From Ruminococcoides sp052118065 (lineage in GTDB: Bacteria > Bacillota > Clostridia > Oscillospirales > Acutalibacteraceae): a stretch of DNA of 64,000 bases. This document shows positions 16,877 to 26,635 of this stretch, piece after piece (the stretch's first letter is position 1; each line of letters begins with the position of its first letter). The notes under the pieces are model-generated. The model was not told the DNA's origin. It saw only the letters and a list, made by a program, of their open reading frames with translations, and did no database searches. The stretch covers positions 8,946-72,945 of the forward strand of contig JBQKHY010000012.1 of NCBI GenBank assembly GCA_052118065.1, in the 5' to 3' direction. Position numbers and translations under genes: made by a program.

Positions 16877-18262
16877 TTATTTGGAGTTTGGAATCGACAT
16901 CAATTCCCGTGCTCTTGTTTGAATTTGTGCTTCGATCGCCGTCAGGCGTTCTTCGGGTAGGTTAATTGACGGGTGTCTTGTAAAGGTGAAGTTCAGCAGT
17001 TTGCGGAGCTGAGATTTTTGTTTGCTGCCCATTACCGCTTTGCATACCTCGTCGAATGACACGCCGTAGGGAGGTATTCTTGTTTTAGCGTATTCGCTGA
17101 GATTTTCCAAATCGTCTGCCATTGCGAAGTTGAAAAGCGACAAGCCGTTATCAAAAATCGGTGCAGGCTTAATGATTTTACCTGTGTGATTGTCACGCAA
17201 AATACCGAAGTTACCAAAATGTCTGTCCTCGTTGTAAACCACAGCATCGAATACCAGCATACTGCAAAGCTCGTCATAAAACTCTTTGCCAAGCTCGGCG
17301 TAATAATCGAGGGCGTTTTTCAGCGTTCTGTCTTTTATCAGCCTGCTGATTGGCACAAAGGATGTGTCAATGTCGGTGAAAAGACGGCATTTTGAAGCGA
17401 GGATACCTTTCCAATTTTCAAGGTCATATTCAACGAAATTCAAGCCCATAGCCTTAGCGACCTGGCAGGCGTAAAACTCGCTGTACGGCTCATTGCCGGC
17501 GTTGGCAGCGCCTTCCGTGCCGCCCTTGTAGAGATAGATTCCGTCACTCTCGATATGTCTCCAAGCCTTGCGGAGCATACCGTTTGTTGTGAACTCAGGG
17601 GAGGTCGAGAACGCTTTTTCTGCACTACCCACGCCCGTATAGGCGACAAGCGACAACGCTTCCGAAAACGGATTTTCAAACAGATTGTAATCGGCAAATT
17701 TTCCCTCGAATTCAATCGGTGTAACCCAATAGCTGTCGTTAAGCGACAAGCCTAAGCAGATGTCGATAATACCCTTCGTATCGTTCACGCTCAATCCAAA
17801 AGTCTTTAGTATTTCATCAACAAAAGCTCTGTTCTTCGGAATAACACGATTGGAAAGCCACTTGATAATGCCTTTCGGTGTCAGCTCCATATTGATTGGC
17901 AGGAGGTGCTTCTTGCTTTCGTCATAAGATAGAACGTCAACAACTAAGCCCTCTAAGCCTTTTTCTTCGAGGGAGAAGGTCACGAGGATATCGTCATATA
18001 GTTTTAGGTTATACACGTTGCTCTTTTCAACACCCTTTTCCTCCAATAACACGCTTACATCCTTGCCGAGAGCGTCTGTTATCTTGATTAGTAAATCAAG
18101 GGATAAATTCTGACCGCCGTTTTCAATACGGCAAATATTTGACCGCTGTGTACCGACCATTTCGGCAAGTTGCGCCTGTGACAAGCCCTTTTCAAGCCGT
18201 GCCTGCGTTAGTTTTGAAACAATTTCCTGGCGCTTGCGGATTATGCTATTGCTGTCTGTCAT
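16877..18262 (-). CDS. XRE-HTH fused to HipA-like kinase
   Basis: A ~461-aa protein. The N-terminus is an XRE helix-turn-helix (LTQARLEKGLSQAQLAEMVGTQRSNICRIENG, about residues 18-48). The C-terminal two thirds look HipA-like: NEDRHFGNFGIL (~350) is the catalytic loop and IFDNGLSLF (~373) the metal-binding DNG. In HipBA systems the DNA-binding antitoxin HipB and the kinase HipA are separate proteins; here both activities appear in one chain. The ATG at 18262 has AAGGTGA before it; an upstream in-frame GTG at 18271 lacks spacing. A 20-bp perfect palindrome upstream (18286-18305) suggests self-repression. It could be a self-contained toxin-antitoxin or defence kinase; the target is unknown. Confidence 0.8.
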   Translation of the reverse strand: MTDSNSIIRKRQEIVSKLTQARLEKGLSQAQLAEMVGTQRSNICRIENGGQNLSLDLLIKITDALGKDVSVLLEEKGVEKSNVYNLKLYDDILVTFSLEEKGLEGLVVDVLSYDESKKHLLPINMELTPKGIIKWLSNRVIPKNRAFVDEILKTFGLSVNDTKGIIDICLGLSLNDSYWVTPIEFEGKFADYNLFENPFSEALSLVAYTGVGSAEKAFSTSPEFTTNGMLRKAWRHIESDGIYLYKGGTEGAANAGNEPYSEFYACQVAKAMGLNFVEYDLENWKGILASKCRLFTDIDTSFVPISRLIKDRTLKNALDYYAELGKEFYDELCSMLVFDAVVYNEDRHFGNFGILRDNHTGKIIKPAPIFDNGLSLFNFAMADDLENLSEYAKTRIPPYGVSFDEVCKAVMGSKQKSQLRKLLNFTFTRHPSINLPEERLTAIEAQIQTRARELMSIPNSK

Positions 18263-18285
18263 AACGATCACCTTCTTTTATTATA

Positions 18286-18305
18286 TGTTATCATATATGA
18301 TAACA
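18286..18305. promoter_or_regulatory. 20-bp perfect palindrome, likely operator of the HipA fusion
   Basis: TGTTATCATATATGATAACA lies 24 bp upstream of the XRE-HipA start. A symmetric site in this position is what an autoregulating XRE protein would bind. Confidence 0.7.
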
Positions 18306-18391
18306 ATAGTCAAGAAAATTATTATAGATAAAAGAGTGTAATAAACAATTTTCCTCATACAGAAATGCAAAACTGTAACCGAAAAATTGAA

Positions 18392-18859
18392 TCATTTACG
18401 AAGATTGATAATATTTGAATCTGCTTTTTCTGCATATCGTAGCGTTTGATAAGCACCGCCGCTCTTATGCGTAACACAGAAAACGCAAAGATCTGAACGG
18501 TCAATCATTGCTTTGTTTCGGATTTGAATAGCTGCTTTCGGGTGAGCATTAGCGGATTGCTCGCAGACCTCAACGGAATCATAATAACTATCATAGCTTT
18601 CCCTATTCTTGATATAATCCGATTTCAGATAAGGCATAACCCAAGTGACAGAGCAGTTGGCTGTATCCAATCGCTTTCGGCAGCGAAAGATTGCAGAGGT
18701 TACGAGTTGATCAAACTCGCCGTCACGACCGACAAGAAATTCAACATACTCGTGTTCATTAAGCAGCTTATCTATCAACCGTTCAATCCTTTGCTCAACC
18801 CTCCTAAAATCATCTATCTGACGATGTCCGAAAAAGCAAACCGTAAAAACTGAAAACAT
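18392..18859 (-). CDS. SLOG-superfamily nucleotide-binding protein
   Basis: A 155-aa Rossmann-like protein with CFFGHRQI near the N-terminus, FLVGRDGEFDQLVTSAI (~42-58) and CVFCVTHKSGGAYQTLRYAEK (~125-145). This spacing is typical of small SLOG/DUF1273-type proteins. SLOG domains bind nucleotide or NAD-derived ligands and often act as sensors in conflict systems. AAAGGAG precedes the ATG. It is divergent from the XRE gene at 18986 with two inverted repeats between them, so the two are probably one regulated unit. No toxin domain is obvious. Confidence 0.65.
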   Translation of the reverse strand: MFSVFTVCFFGHRQIDDFRRVEQRIERLIDKLLNEHEYVEFLVGRDGEFDQLVTSAIFRCRKRLDTANCSVTWVMPYLKSDYIKNRESYDSYYDSVEVCEQSANAHPKAAIQIRNKAMIDRSDLCVFCVTHKSGGAYQTLRYAEKADSNIINLRK

Positions 18860-18873
18860 AATAATCTCCTTTA

Positions 18874-18971
18874 TGGGATATATCGTAAATTATAGCACAA
18901 AATCTATATAATTGCGATATATCCCACACGATTTATCGCACATTTTTGTAGAATTGAATTACGATAAATCG
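18874..18971. promoter_or_regulatory. Two inverted repeats in the SLOG/XRE divergent promoter
   Basis: TGGGATATATCG (18874-18885) is mirrored at 18915-18926, and CGATTTATCG (18929-18938) is mirrored at 18962-18971. All four half-sites share the core ATATCG or TTATCG. They lie exactly between the divergent starts, next to each ribosome site. They are likely operators of the XRE protein controlling both directions. Confidence 0.7.
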
Positions 18972-18985
18972 CAAAGGAGAAGGCT

Positions 18986-19228
18986 ATGAGAACAAAAGAA
19001 GCTGTCGCACAGCGCATTTTGGAGCTTTGCCGTGAGAGAAACATTGCTGTCAATGCCCTTGCAAATATTTCAGGCGTTTCGCCGTCAACCATATACAGTA
19101 TGCTCAACCAAAAGAGCCAGAATCCGGGCGTGGTGTCGATCAAAAAACTCTGCGATGGTTTTGAAATCACCGTTCGACAATTCTTTGACAGCCCGTTGTT
19201 TGATGAAACCGAACAAGAGATAAAGTAA
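18986..19228 (+). CDS. Small XRE-family regulator
   Basis: An 80-aa helix-turn-helix protein (VAQRILELCRERNIAVNALANISGVSPSTIYSMLNQ) followed by SIKKLCDGFEITVRQFFDS, the common end of short XRE regulators of the Cro/CI type. AAAGGAGA precedes the ATG. It likely binds the paired palindromes upstream and represses itself and the SLOG gene. A terminator follows directly at 19233. Confidence 0.8.
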   Translation: MRTKEAVAQRILELCRERNIAVNALANISGVSPSTIYSMLNQKSQNPGVVSIKKLCDGFEITVRQFFDSPLFDETEQEIK

Positions 19229-19232
19229 AAAG

Positions 19233-19267
19233 AGCGTGTAAGCAGAAGTTGATTCTGCTTACACGCT
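19233..19267. terminator. Terminator sharing its arm with 16833-16871
   Basis: A perfect 15-bp stem (19233-19247 with 19253-19267) with A and T flanks. Its arm AGCGTGTAAGCAG is the same as in the hairpin beside the HipA gene, so the two hairpins bracket the HipA-SLOG-XRE block. Confidence 0.85.
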
Positions 19268-19331
19268 TTTTGATTCTAACAAATTATTTATGTATTATCT
19301 ATTTCAGAATTGATTTTTAGTGGTTTTCATT

Positions 19332-22300
19332 TTAAAGATTCATTATGCTTTTTTTGTTAATTTGGGAATAAAGAAGTATCTTTTGTTTTTTATGATATAT
19401 CTCATTGCTGACTATAACATCATTAGTTATTAAAACATCACGAACTGTCCAATTTGCCTTTGGAAGATTATATTGCATTATAACATCACTAATATGTTCC
19501 TCAACCCATTTTACTCGTCTTTTGTGCTTTGAAATATAACATAGCTTAGAATCGTTATCACAAAAAACACGTTGGTATTCCTGATACATTTCATAAGCAT
19601 TTTTTGTGAAAGAGAAATCCTTCACTTCACCCACAATAATACAATGTTTTTTATGGTTTATTATCAGAATATCTATATCTCCTAAGGTGTTATTATCTTC
19701 TGAAGCTATCCATTTTCCGTTTATTTTCTTAACTTTTGAATCAACGGTAAAGGAATCAATGGATAAGAGTTTTTGTTTCACGTCATCATTAAAGGCGTTT
19801 CCGCGTTTGTTTGCGATTTTTCCTAATAATGATTTCAGCTTTTTCTTTGTAGCTTTATATTTTCCGTCAAATATTAGGTCTACGGTAAACCAGAAAGAAT
19901 GAGATAGTTGTCTGTTACCCCAAATCAATTCATCTTCATAAATGATTAACGGTCTGCGTGTAAAGGAAAGCCTACGATTAAATCGCCAAGGCCATATATC
20001 GTTCGGTGAAAATCCGTCAGGGGGTGTAAGATAATTATTTCGTTTACCCAATGATAGATCACGAATAATCATTTTAATTATCTCACTTGACAGATCGGTT
20101 GTTTGCTCAATCGCATTAATGACTTCATCAAATTTGACAATCTTCACCTCGGTGTTTATTTTGTTTCCTTCATCTATCAGAGCATATACGAAATTGTATA
20201 ATTGAGAAAACGAATAGCCGTATTCGTCTATAAAAGCTTCATCTAAATCCGGTATATAATCTGCGGAGTTTTTTAGAGAAAAAGTGTCAATACCGGGATT
20301 TGAGTGTGCAGACAAATGTGTGTTATAAGATTCCTGTTGATGATTTGTTACATTTTGTATTTCTGTTTTGTCAATACCGATTCTATTTGATTTTAGCATT
20401 TCGACTTTGCTGTCAATAATCTTATACTTAAACAAATCTCCATTGTATGCCCAATCATTTATAAAAGAACATATTGTTAAAATATTTTCGTATTCTATCT
20501 CGTCAAAATTCTTTTTTTCATCAGGTTGAGTTGCGACTACATATTCGATTAAGAATTTCAAAGATGTGGATACTCTGTTGTTTTCGCTGAATGATTTAAA
20601 AATCATTTCAGATTTTTCAGGATAACAAGCACTATCAAAAGAATATCGCTTTTGTGCTATCATAGCGTCATATATTACTTTTTCTAAATCTCTATAACAT
20701 AATTTGCATAATATACGTCCATCAAGACAAGCAACTTTCTCTTTTAGCTTTTCATAAAGGAAAGATACGATATCTTGACATAGTGAAGCTTTTTTATCGT
20801 TAGAAATAATGCCATAATGAAAACCTTTTTCAGTTAATGCAAATTGTCCGATTTCATCTAACAATACATTTTCATATTCAATGGGTATTTTCCTTGCCTT
20901 TGAATATGTTGGTTTAAAATATGGGGTATCACTGATGTTTATTGAAAACAATTTCTTTTTCAGAGGATTTCCAAAGAATTGATCTATATCGGTTATGTTT
21001 AATTCTTCATTATAGCATGGCGACAAATGTGTTAGTATTTTGCATAGCAAGTCTTTTTCCTTTGAGTTATCATCTGCCGCTAAATTATGAAAGGCTTGTT
21101 GTGTCCATGAAATATTTAGAATTTCTTCGTTAAGTTGAAAAGACAAATCGTCTGCTATATTGCTATCGGTGTTTTCTCTTCCGCTAAAATATTCTTGTAT
21201 TTCCTCGTTAATGGTGTTCATAATAACGATTGATTCATAACAAAAGGAAAGATTTTCAATAACAGGCTTAATCTCACTAAGCCAATAAGTAATTAAGTCG
21301 AGAACGCTATTTACCATATTAAGCATACCGATAGAATCAGGAAAACTCCCACATACCCAAAAATCGACATTTGTGAACCTTACAACATACTCTACGCTTT
21401 TGGGACTTGGGTTATAATATATTTGCCTAACATCACTGGATAATACAATCTCTTTAAGATAACGACTTTGAGGAAAATCGAGCAACTGACGATTTTCTTT
21501 TTGTAATGCATTATTTAGATAATCAACACCTTCACCTAACCCAGGATAGAATGTAGTTTCATAAATACTGATATCATCATCGTAATAAAAGGAGTAATTG
21601 TTATGAGTAAATATAGCAATTGCATCAATGTCTCCAAAAAAAGCAGTAAACCCGTGTATTCTGCTTTTGCTGTCTATATATCTGGTGATAAAATTGGAAT
21701 GCTCTCTCTCGTTTATAGATACACACTCTAATTCAAATGGAGACAACTGCATCGACTTTTTGCTTTGGCTTTCGGTTAATCCAATTGATAAACCTCTACC
21801 AAAAGTATTGATGATATTTAGTGAGTAGAAGTCCTCGGGAGAACATTTATCAAAGCTTTTTTGTATATAATCCCATCGGCTTGAATTTGGTTGTGTGTTA
21901 TTTGAAACAAAAGAAAACATCTCGTTGCAATTGTAATTTGAACCATCATCGCAGAAAAACCTCACAAATAAAAGTTTGCTGTTTGATAGACAGAAAACGG
22001 ATTCTTTGTAGTTCTTATTATTGACTAATTCAACTCCTTCAGCCGTTTCATCTATTTTATATATTTCTAAATTTCTGAGGTATTTACGGCATTTTTTCCA
22101 AATCTCATTATTATATTCGTTAATTACATCTTGGAACAAATCATATTCTTTTGCTTCTTTTAGAATATAGTATATTAAAAAGGTTGGAAGCATTGTTGGG
22201 TTTAAAATAATAGCTTCTTTTTCATTGATTTTTAGCAACGGTGAGTAAAAGAATAAAAAATTGTTTTCAGACTCATATTTTGAAAAATCAGAGTGATTAT

Positions 22301-22952
22301 CACAATTGTAAAACAGTATGTCAGCATCATCTTGTAAGATTGTAGTGATAAACTCGATATTAACAATCAAGGAATCAGACAATTTTGTTAGCTTATCAGA
22401 TGATGGAATATCAACATCGGTTCGTTCGTAATGATCAAGGGTTTCTATGCCATATCCTAAACCGGTTACTATATCGTTAGTAATAGTTAGAATGGAGTGG
22501 GTCATACGATTGCATTTATCTAAAAATTCTTTATTGAACTCATTTTCGTGATTAAATAGCACGTCGATTAAACTTTGAAGATTATAACCTATATTCGTAT
22601 TTATCCCCGTTAAAATCCAATAGTCACCGTAAAACTGAACTCGTTGGATAAAAGGCATCTCAGCCGGATCAATGCTAAGCGCAAGCCCCGAATTCATATA
22701 TTGATTAATCAAATTCCTAAATCTACTCATACTCATGAGATTTTCTGAGTTATATGAGTCAAATCCATATGTGAGAATATCATTGATAATCTTATCAAGA
22801 ACTAAGCTTTTGTTTTGATTATACGGTAATAAGTTTAGCGCAGAAACTCTGAGAATAATATCGAATAAATTGAAATTGTTTAGGGAATTAAGGAATTTGT
22901 CATTAACATCGTTATCCTCCTGATTAGGGAAGATGGATTTCGCTCTCTTCAT
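19332..22952 (-). CDS. Large protein with C-terminal PD-(D/E)XK-like nuclease
   Basis: A 1206-aa protein I do not recognise over most of its length. No Walker A, helicase or methylase motif is visible. Near the C-terminus (about residues 1080-1130) the sequence KRGNAFNDDVKQKL, then GDIDILIINHKKHCIIVGEVKDF, has the D...E-x-K layout of a restriction-type nuclease (NERD/Mrr-like). The ribosome site AAGGAG precedes the ATG at 22952. It is the last gene of a leftward series following the DUF6339-like, unknown and GHKL ATPase genes, and probably the nuclease arm of that system. Large size, a degenerate nuclease end and the operon position are the main clues. Confidence 0.7.
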   Translation of the reverse strand: MKRAKSIFPNQEDNDVNDKFLNSLNNFNLFDIILRVSALNLLPYNQNKSLVLDKIINDILTYGFDSYNSENLMSMSRFRNLINQYMNSGLALSIDPAEMPFIQRVQFYGDYWILTGINTNIGYNLQSLIDVLFNHENEFNKEFLDKCNRMTHSILTITNDIVTGLGYGIETLDHYERTDVDIPSSDKLTKLSDSLIVNIEFITTILQDDADILFYNCDNHSDFSKYESENNFLFFYSPLLKINEKEAIILNPTMLPTFLIYYILKEAKEYDLFQDVINEYNNEIWKKCRKYLRNLEIYKIDETAEGVELVNNKNYKESVFCLSNSKLLFVRFFCDDGSNYNCNEMFSFVSNNTQPNSSRWDYIQKSFDKCSPEDFYSLNIINTFGRGLSIGLTESQSKKSMQLSPFELECVSINEREHSNFITRYIDSKSRIHGFTAFFGDIDAIAIFTHNNYSFYYDDDISIYETTFYPGLGEGVDYLNNALQKENRQLLDFPQSRYLKEIVLSSDVRQIYYNPSPKSVEYVVRFTNVDFWVCGSFPDSIGMLNMVNSVLDLITYWLSEIKPVIENLSFCYESIVIMNTINEEIQEYFSGRENTDSNIADDLSFQLNEEILNISWTQQAFHNLAADDNSKEKDLLCKILTHLSPCYNEELNITDIDQFFGNPLKKKLFSINISDTPYFKPTYSKARKIPIEYENVLLDEIGQFALTEKGFHYGIISNDKKASLCQDIVSFLYEKLKEKVACLDGRILCKLCYRDLEKVIYDAMIAQKRYSFDSACYPEKSEMIFKSFSENNRVSTSLKFLIEYVVATQPDEKKNFDEIEYENILTICSFINDWAYNGDLFKYKIIDSKVEMLKSNRIGIDKTEIQNVTNHQQESYNTHLSAHSNPGIDTFSLKNSADYIPDLDEAFIDEYGYSFSQLYNFVYALIDEGNKINTEVKIVKFDEVINAIEQTTDLSSEIIKMIIRDLSLGKRNNYLTPPDGFSPNDIWPWRFNRRLSFTRRPLIIYEDELIWGNRQLSHSFWFTVDLIFDGKYKATKKKLKSLLGKIANKRGNAFNDDVKQKLLSIDSFTVDSKVKKINGKWIASEDNNTLGDIDILIINHKKHCIIVGEVKDFSFTKNAYEMYQEYQRVFCDNDSKLCYISKHKRRVKWVEEHISDVIMQYNLPKANWTVRDVLITNDVIVSNEIYHKKQKILLYSQINKKSIMNL

Positions 22953-22995
22953 TTTTATACTCCTTGTTTTAACATAGACTAATGATAAATAAAGA

Positions 22996-23743
22996 TCAAA
23001 GACCTTTCATATAATCATATGCGATTGATTCAATTTCGCTTGATTCGAGGGTGTCAATTATAGAAACAGCTCCATAGTGATTTAAGTATGAATCGCAACA
23101 CTTTCGGAATAGCGTTGTACAGGAGTTGCCGCGTTCAGCTTGTAATCGCTTTAGCGCCAACAGTAAACCTTTAACAATATCTCTGTTCATACTAAATGAT
23201 TGATCGAATAAATCCTTCTGGATTTGCTGAGCCGAAAACAGTGTTTCGGTTAGATACCAAGGATTTGTATCCTCTTTTTCTTCGTCATAAGTCAAATAAC
23301 CGGACCACCACAATCTTGATATTGCGTTATAGTAAAGTAAAGATGCTCTTCCTTCTGTTGCGAAGAATCGTCTGTCTAAACGAACTGTTCCGTCGTCTTT
23401 TTTCCAGCGATCAAGGACGTATTGCTTAAAGGTAATATGGCACAACGCAGACCATAACAAAGGATCGGATGCCTGTAACGGACTGAGTTTATCTTTGTAC
23501 TCGTTATAAAGAATTTTTATATTTATCAAATCATTTCTGTTTTTTGTTTCCATATCTTCTCCGCCTGTAACGAGTTGAATATTAGGAACGGTAACAGAAG
23601 ATGTTTTATAAAAACTCATCCAACCCTTTTGAAGAAAAGTATTCGGTCAACCAAGGTTCGTCGGAATAATACTTGTCTTTATTGTTGTTTAAATCCGTTT
23701 TCAAATACTTGTACGCGTCTTTTGTAAAATAAATGAGATTCAT
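22996..23743 (-). pseudogene. DUF6339-like protein, split by a frameshift
   Basis: Two frames join into one protein. The first 45 codons (start 23743, MNLIYFTKDAYKYL...SSKGLDEF) end at a TAA at 23606-23608. The second frame reads on as SFYKTSSVTVPNIQLVTGG to the stop at 22996. Removing one T from the five-T run (plus-strand A run 23610-23614) gives ...GLDEFYKTSSV without interruption. The main part contains DPLLWSALCHITFKQYVLDRW and GRASLLYYNAISRLWWSGYLTYD, which I associate with DUF6339. Its ATG overlaps the stop of the upstream gene (ATGA). It may be a sequencing error, a real inactivation, or translation as two pieces from the ATG at 23619. Confidence 0.65.
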
Positions 23744-24678
23744 AGTGCTTCATCCTCTTGCTGAATAGTTGACCAGTCGATCATTTTCTGCATAAGTATA
23801 TTTATTGAGTCTCCCACGACATCACCTAATAGTTTATTGGCAATCTCAAAATCCGATTGGTTGCAGGTAGCCAATTCCTCTATACCCATTTTGTTTAAGG
23901 CGTTATATAAAGATTCAGCCCAAATTGTTCCCCGATAATGGCAATCGGGATCCTCTTCAAGTTCCTCTTCACGACGTAATCTTGCGACAGCTTCAGTGAT
24001 TGCAGGAAAAACAAGTGCTCCTTGCAGGAAACGTGCCAAAACATTCTTTAGGTGTTTTTTAGTGCTTAGTTTTGCGTAGTTTTTATATTCGGAATCAGGA
24101 AGTGAAATCGTAATATAATCGGTTAGCGAAGGATCGGTTTCTTCAACTGATGCAAAATATACTTTAGGTTCCGTAATAGCTGAATTAGAATTAATAAAAA
24201 CTACTCCGGCCATATTTTTTTCGAGGATTGTATTCAGTTTTATTGTTAGTCCGGGTTCATTAGCAATGATATCGCCTTTTCTCAGTTTAAAGCCCGGATA
24301 TCCGCCAAAGTAATCTTGGTTAAATTCAGGTAGGCAGTAATTATTTATATTCTGTGTAGCCACTATCGAAGCGCTTATATCAATTGAGTCGGTAACATTC
24401 TTTTTGGGTAATGAAATAACAGTGATATCTTCATTATTCATCTCAAAGACTTTTCTGAATGATGTCCTGTAACAAACAACTCTGATAAATACTTTTGCCA
24501 GACCTTGTGATATTAATGACTGTATTCCCGATCCCGTTAATGAATATGAAAGCTCAATGTCTATTGAATTTCCGGTATCACTATGTGAACCTATAGAAAG
24601 ATCGAATGCGCAATTTACAAAATCGTTTGTGAATTCATTAAGAACCGGATGAGGATATTCAATTGCTCTGTTTTTCAT
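23740..24678 (-). CDS. Unrecognised protein of the GHKL operon
   Basis: A ~312-aa protein with no motif I can name. The first two thirds are rich in beta-strand-like segments (DLSIGSHSDTGNSIDIELSYSLTG, VFIRVVCYRTS). The last third is helical and acidic (VARLRREEELEEDPDCHYRGTIWAESLYNALNKMG). The ATG at 24678 is favoured; the open frame begins at 24708 with poor start context. It overlaps the GHKL gene by 20 bp and the DUF6339-like gene by 4 bp, so the three form a tightly coupled unit. It could be a structural or adaptor subunit. Confidence 0.65.
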   Translation of the reverse strand: MKNRAIEYPHPVLNEFTNDFVNCAFDLSIGSHSDTGNSIDIELSYSLTGSGIQSLISQGLAKVFIRVVCYRTSFRKVFEMNNEDITVISLPKKNVTDSIDISASIVATQNINNYCLPEFNQDYFGGYPGFKLRKGDIIANEPGLTIKLNTILEKNMAGVVFINSNSAITEPKVYFASVEETDPSLTDYITISLPDSEYKNYAKLSTKKHLKNVLARFLQGALVFPAITEAVARLRREEELEEDPDCHYRGTIWAESLYNALNKMGIEELATCNQSDFEIANKLLGDVVGDSINILMQKMIDWSTIQQEDEAL

Positions 24679-26622
24679 CTGAAACCTCCATTGTGAAAAC
24701 AGGAACAACAGCCATTATTTCGTTGTTGCTAAATTCTACATACATAGTATTAATACCTTTTTTCAAAGAAATCGGACCGATCTTTTCGCTGTTAATTTCA
24801 ATACGAGGAGAACCTTCAAGCTTTAGATTTTTTACAACAAGTGAATCTTGTTTATCATCATCACGTCCTGCAAAGTATTGAATAAATACTTTTTCGTAAT
24901 CATCAGGCGAGTTAATAAAGCATCGATATTTGTTTCCGGCAAGATAGAATGTTCTATGCTCAACTATCTTTGGAGATACAATTTTAACCTTGCCTTTACC
25001 CGTTGAAACGCCCGTGGATTTCCCACCCGGTGTAACTACGGGTATTTTGTTTTTTAATCTTTTTTTGCGCTTTTTCTTTCCCGTTTTTACACCTGTTTTT
25101 TGTGTTTTGGAACCCGTTGAACTTTCGGCAGATTCATATTGACTGTTATAAAACACTCGACCGTCATATGATTTGATCTCTTTAATTTTTACATCCGTTT
25201 TTAATCCATCAGATCCTTCTGTTGCGCCGCTTGAATCGGTAGCATCGGGTAAATAGTTTCCTATGCCTGCGTCCATTTTGTCTGTAATGTCTGCACGATC
25301 GAAATCATCTAATACAGACTGTATTTCTTTTCCGATTTTTCGTATGTATCGACCTGCACGATTTTTTAATGTTAGATTATCGGTAATATTTTTAGCCCTC
25401 CATTCAGTGTGTTGAGGGGGTTCGGCACTGCGCAGGGTTTTACTTAATCTCATTTCTCCTACGTCATTAACAATTATGACAACGGAAAAATGCGGTAACA
25501 CATCGTTTGTTGTTGTATTAATTAACATACCGGTAGATCTGAATCTTGACAAAGATGCTGAGTATTTTTCATCATATTTTACATAGATACTTAAATCATC
25601 TTTTTCAGCGATTTTTGTTTTTATTAACTCTCCGTTTGCAATTGTTTCATAAGTTTGGCGAGTATATTTCAATTGGGGCTCATCACCAAATTCGATAAAA
25701 AGTAATCGTTCCAACCTTTCTGAATCAATTACATATTCAATTTTCGGGGACTTCACGGTTACCGTAAGTTGGCCGTTTATAATCGCAAGAACAAAGTTTT
25801 TTATAATAGCAACTGCAGTAAGCCTTTCCCAGTCAGTATAATCACTTTTCTTAAAGCCGACAACAGCAACATCCGTTCCGATTTCAGTGCGGTTAAAAAC
25901 ACCCATTTGCGCAATAGGACAATCATCGGATGGTAAAATCGGTCTTCCTGTATAATCGTCTATTAAATATAGGTATTTTCCAATAGGTTGAGTAGGACGC
26001 ATAGTACCGTTGTATTCTCTTTGAGCCGTAACTAATCGAGTTACGCCTTCGAATGCTCTTCCGCCGTCTTTTGCTAATGTATTATAAAAGACTAAGTTTA
26101 AAGCAGAATAGGCGAAAGGCGCATTTTTTCCGATACCAAAGCTTCCTGCGCTATTGTCATTTTGCTTTATTGAAATACCTTCCGTATTAACCAGAAGGTT
26201 CCAAAATGACTGTTCGTGCGGTGATGCATTTACACCGTTCAATCCCACGGTGTTATAATCACTCATTACAAGCATCGGAATCGTTTCACTATCTAGTGCT
26301 GTTTTTATGTTCGATAGAAACTCTGTAATAGAAGGCGTACATAGAGGGCTATTGTTCCAATATTCAATACTGCTGTCTACCGCTTCTTCATAGCTCTTAA
26401 ACATCGGATAATCACTTTTTTTACATCAATTAGTTCGAATTTAACTTTCACAGGATTATCCGAAGGGAGAGAGCTGTCTTTTGCATCAAGAGAGTTTTGA
26501 CAGATTTCTCTTGCTAATCCATCCATAACGCCACTTCCCTTGAACATTGTAATAGCAGCAATATTGTTTCCGCTCTCATTTCCGGTGCCCAATAAAGGAA
26601 AGTCCCAGCAGATTTTTCCCAT
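24659..26622 (-). pseudogene. GHKL/MORC-like ATPase, split at an A7 run
   Basis: The N-terminal frame (start 26622, MGKICWDFPLLGTG) carries the N-box LAREICQNSLDA and runs to DVKK before going out of frame to a stop at 26377. The second frame continues SDYPMFKSYEEAVDS, with MLVMSDYNTVGLNG (G1-like) and SAGSFGIGKNAPF (G2-like). A Lys-rich linker follows (GKKKRKKRLKNKI) and a beta-rich C-terminus. Together they give ~655 residues. The break is at seven A residues (plus-strand T run 26416-26422), where zero-frame codons read GTA AAA AAA. A -1 slip restores the protein exactly. GHKL ATPases of this type dimerise on ATP and occur in bacterial restriction systems related to MORC. It may be phase-variable, programmed, broken or mis-sequenced. 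Confidence 0.72.
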
Positions 26623-26635
26623 AAAAAACAACTCC

